This document shows positions 5,608-7,671 of a stretch of DNA of 7,671 bases, one piece after another. Made by a program: the position numbers and the translations under genes. Every line of letters starts with the position of its first letter. The first letter of the stretch is position 1. The stretch is from CAVVDT01 sp964568825 (GTDB lineage Bacteria > Pseudomonadota > Alphaproteobacteria > Rhizobiales > Aestuariivirgaceae): assembly GCA_964568825.1 (NCBI GenBank), contig CAZMSA010000169.1, positions 1-7,671 on the forward strand. Direction: 5' to 3'. The notes under the pieces are model-generated. The model saw only the letters and a program-made list of their open reading frames with translations, was not told the DNA's origin and did no database searches.

Positions 5608-6544
5608 GGGGGCGATGGCAAAATCCAGGTTGGACAAGGCGATCCTTATCGCAGGGCCGACGGCGAGCGGCAAGTCGGGCGTCGCCCTGGCGCTGGCGCG
5701 TGAACTGGGTGGAACCGTCATCAATGCCGATGCCATGCAGGTCTATCACGACTTGCGCGTGCTCACGGCGCGGCCCGATGCGGCGACAATGGCTGAAGTC
5801 CCACATCGGCTGTATGGCCATGTGGATGCGGGGGTGCGCTATTCCGCCGGGCTCTGGCTGGGCGAGGTACGGGCGTTGCTTGACGATCTGGCGCAGCAAG
5901 GGCGCTGGGCCATCGTTACCGGCGGAACGGGGCTCTATTTCAAGGCCCTGACCGAGGGGCTGGCGGACATTCCGGCCATCGATCCCGCAATCATCGACGT
6001 TTTCCGGGCGCGGCTGGCGGCGGAGGGCCCTCTGGCGCTGCATGTGGAACTGCGGCGCGCCGATTTGCCCAGCGCGGAAGCCATTCGGCCGAGCGACGGT
6101 CAGCGGCTGGTGCGCGCCCTGTCGGTGCTTCAGGCAACGGGCAAGCCGTTGCGGACCTTTCATGAGGGCGAGGCGGCGGCGCCAGCGGCGGGAGCGACGC
6201 CGCGGCGCCTGGTCATTGCCCCTGAGCGCGCCGACCTCAACCGCCATATCGGGGCGCGCTTCGATGCCATGGTGGATGAAGGGACGCTGCACGAGGTGGA
6301 AGCGCTCATGGCGCGGCGCCTCGATAAAAGCCTGCCGGCGATAAAGGCCATCGGGGTAAGCGAACTGGCGCGCCATCTGGCGGGGGAGGCCTCGCTCGAT
6401 CAGTCGATCGCCGAAGCCAAGACCCGTACGCGGCGTTTCGCCAAGCGCCAGATGACGTGGATCCGGGGTCAGATGGCGGACTGGGAGGTGGCGCCGGGCC
6501 CTGAGGAAGCGATCGCCCGGTTGCGCCGCATGGCCGCACGCTGA
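5606..6544 (+). CDS. miaA: tRNA dimethylallyltransferase
   Basis: Transfers a dimethylallyl group from DMAPP to N6 of A37 in tRNAs reading UNN codons, giving i6A, the precursor of ms2i6A. The 312-aa product (from ATG 5606) shows the P-loop GPTASGKS (17-24), the catalytic/anticodon-contact motif NADAMQVY (40-47), TGGTGLY (105-111), SDGQRLVRAL (163-172), the IGVSEL segment (249-254), and TRRFAKRQMTWIRG (275-288) near the end. Length is normal. The frame is open far upstream to 5162, but that part is the antisense of serB. ATG 5606 (MGAMAKS) and ATG 5615 (MAKS) are both possible; GAGAAG (5594-5599), 6 nt before 5606, mildly favours the former. The start overlaps the serB start by 2 nt on the other strand, so its promoter must lie within serB. 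In E. coli miaA lies in the same cluster as hfq-hflX-hflKC. Confidence 0.95.
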   Translation: MGAMAKSRLDKAILIAGPTASGKSGVALALARELGGTVINADAMQVYHDLRVLTARPDAATMAEVPHRLYGHVDAGVRYSAGLWLGEVRALLDDLAQQGRWAIVTGGTGLYFKALTEGLADIPAIDPAIIDVFRARLAAEGPLALHVELRRADLPSAEAIRPSDGQRLVRALSVLQATGKPLRTFHEGEAAAPAAGATPRRLVIAPERADLNRHIGARFDAMVDEGTLHEVEALMARRLDKSLPAIKAIGVSELARHLAGEASLDQSIAEAKTRTRRFAKRQMTWIRGQMADWEVAPGPEEAIARLRRMAAR

Positions 6545-6554
6545 GAAGCGGGTC

Positions 6555-6583
6555 TTGACCGGTGCTCGATCATCCCATAGAAC
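6555..6583 (+). promoter_or_regulatory. Promoter of the ilvI leader/attenuator
   Basis: TTGACC (6555-6560, 5 of 6 to the -35 consensus) and TAGAAC (6578-6583, 4 of 6 to the -10 consensus) are separated by an optimal 17 bp. It starts 10 nt after the miaA stop. The predicted transcription start, 6-8 nt past the -10, is 6590-6592. That almost coincides with the leader ATG at 6592, so the transcript would be leaderless. Confidence 0.6.
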
Positions 6584-6591
6584 ACCGCGCC

Positions 6592-6645
6592 ATGATGACG
6601 AAGGTTCTCGTAATCGGAATGCGCACCGCCGGGGCAGCCAGATAA
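6592..6645 (+). CDS. ilv operon leader peptide (attenuator peptide)
   Basis: A 17-codon ORF, MMTKVLVIGMRTAGAAR with TAA at 6643-6645, too short for ordinary gene finding. It holds the run Val-Leu-Val-Ile (GTT CTC GTA ATC, 6604-6615), the three end-product amino acids of the enzyme encoded downstream. It is followed by a hairpin and a Rho-independent terminator before ilvI. This is the classical arrangement of transcription attenuation: ribosome stalling at the control codons reports shortage of charged Val/Leu/Ile tRNA. There is no Shine-Dalgarno sequence upstream (ACACCGCGCC), consistent with a leaderless start at the 5' end, as reported for the trp leader of Sinorhizobium. Initiation could be at either ATG of the tandem pair (6592 or 6595). 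Function inferred from position and codon content. Confidence 0.75.
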   Translation: MMTKVLVIGMRTAGAAR

Positions 6646-6671
6646 GGTTGCCAGAATGACCGGTGGTGCGC
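6621..6671 (+). promoter_or_regulatory. Leader RNA hairpin (attenuator secondary structure)
   Basis: GCGCACCGCCGG (6621-6632) pairs with CCGGTGGTGCGC (6660-6671) over 12 bp with one G-U. Inside it GGCAGCC (6633-6639) pairs with GGTTGCC (6646-6652) over 7 bp with one G-U, leaving AGATAA (with the leader stop codon) as loop. The left arm overlaps codons 10-14 of the leader peptide, immediately after the control codons, so a ribosome stalled on them or at the stop would decide whether the stem can form. The competing antiterminator pairing is not obvious by eye. Confidence 0.65.
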
Positions 6672-6675
6672 GATC

Positions 6676-6698
6676 AGGCCCTCAACGGGGCCTTTTTT
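6676..6698 (+). terminator. Rho-independent attenuator terminator upstream of ilvI
   Basis: AGGCCC (6676-6681) and GGGCCT (6688-6693) form a GC-rich stem, extendable by a U-G pair to a CAAC loop, followed directly by a run of six T (6693-6698). It lies 31 nt after the leader peptide stop and 33 nt before the ilvI start, on the same strand as both. Termination here would stop ilvI transcription, the expected end point of the attenuator. It lies too far past miaA, beyond a fresh promoter, to be only a miaA terminator, although it would also end miaA read-through. Confidence 0.85.
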
Positions 6699-6716
6699 AT
6701 TGCCCGCACGCCAGCG

Positions 6717-6722
6717 AAGGGA
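6717..6722 (+). promoter_or_regulatory. Ribosome binding site of ilvI
   Basis: AAGGGA ends 9 nt before the ATG at 6732, supporting that start over the downstream in-frame ATGs at 6762, 6783 and 6786. Confidence 0.55.
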
Positions 6723-6731
6723 TACGAGCAG

Positions 6732-7671
<940 letters not shown>

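Noticed and set aside
5608..5736. N-terminal extension of SerB to 337 aa
   Set aside because: The extra 43 residues are antisense to the 5' end of miaA and are not part of the SerB family pattern.

Overview
The window reads as ordinary, high-GC alphaproteobacterial chromosome, most likely from the Hyphomicrobiales (Rhizobiales). The support is protein-level similarity recalled from memory, the gene order hflK-hflC-DUF2065-degP followed by serB, miaA and ilvI, and a palindromic intergenic repeat of the type scattered through rhizobial genomes. I cannot name a genus. No prophage, insertion sequence, CRISPR array, tRNA or rRNA is visible, and every gene is recognisable housekeeping or stress-response material.

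Layout: (1) 1-710 (+) is the C-terminal two thirds of a class III alcohol dehydrogenase (glutathione-dependent formaldehyde dehydrogenase). (2) 711-846 is an intergenic region with a candidate promoter, a 10-bp palindrome and short direct repeats. (3) 847-3064 (+) is a tightly overlapping hflK-hflC-DUF2065 operon (GTGA and ATGA junctions). (4) 3178-4653 (+) is a Do/DegP-family periplasmic serine protease with its own strong Shine-Dalgarno sequence, preceded by a 7-bp inverted repeat. (5) 4657-4706 is a palindromic repeat between convergent genes. (6) 4723-5607 (-) is serB and 5606-6544 (+) is miaA; their start codons overlap inside one CCATGG. (7) 6545-6731 is a complete-looking branched-chain amino acid attenuator: promoter, 17-residue leader peptide with Val-Leu-Val-Ile codons, a strong hairpin and an intrinsic terminator. 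(8) 6732-7671 (+) is the N-terminal half of the acetolactate synthase large subunit, cut by the window end.

How the genes fit together: HflK, HflC and DegP are membrane and envelope protein quality control. HflKC is the large SPFH-family assembly around the FtsH protease, and DegP degrades or refolds periplasmic proteins; DUF2065 is a small two-helix membrane protein that travels with hflC. serB (last step of serine synthesis), miaA (tRNA A37 prenylation) and ilvI (first common step of Val/Ile/Leu synthesis) are housekeeping neighbours without an obvious functional link.

The best finding is the ilvI leader region, in which the predicted transcription start falls almost on the AUG of the leader peptide, suggesting a leaderless attenuator mRNA. 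I found no convincing previously undescribed multi-gene system here.
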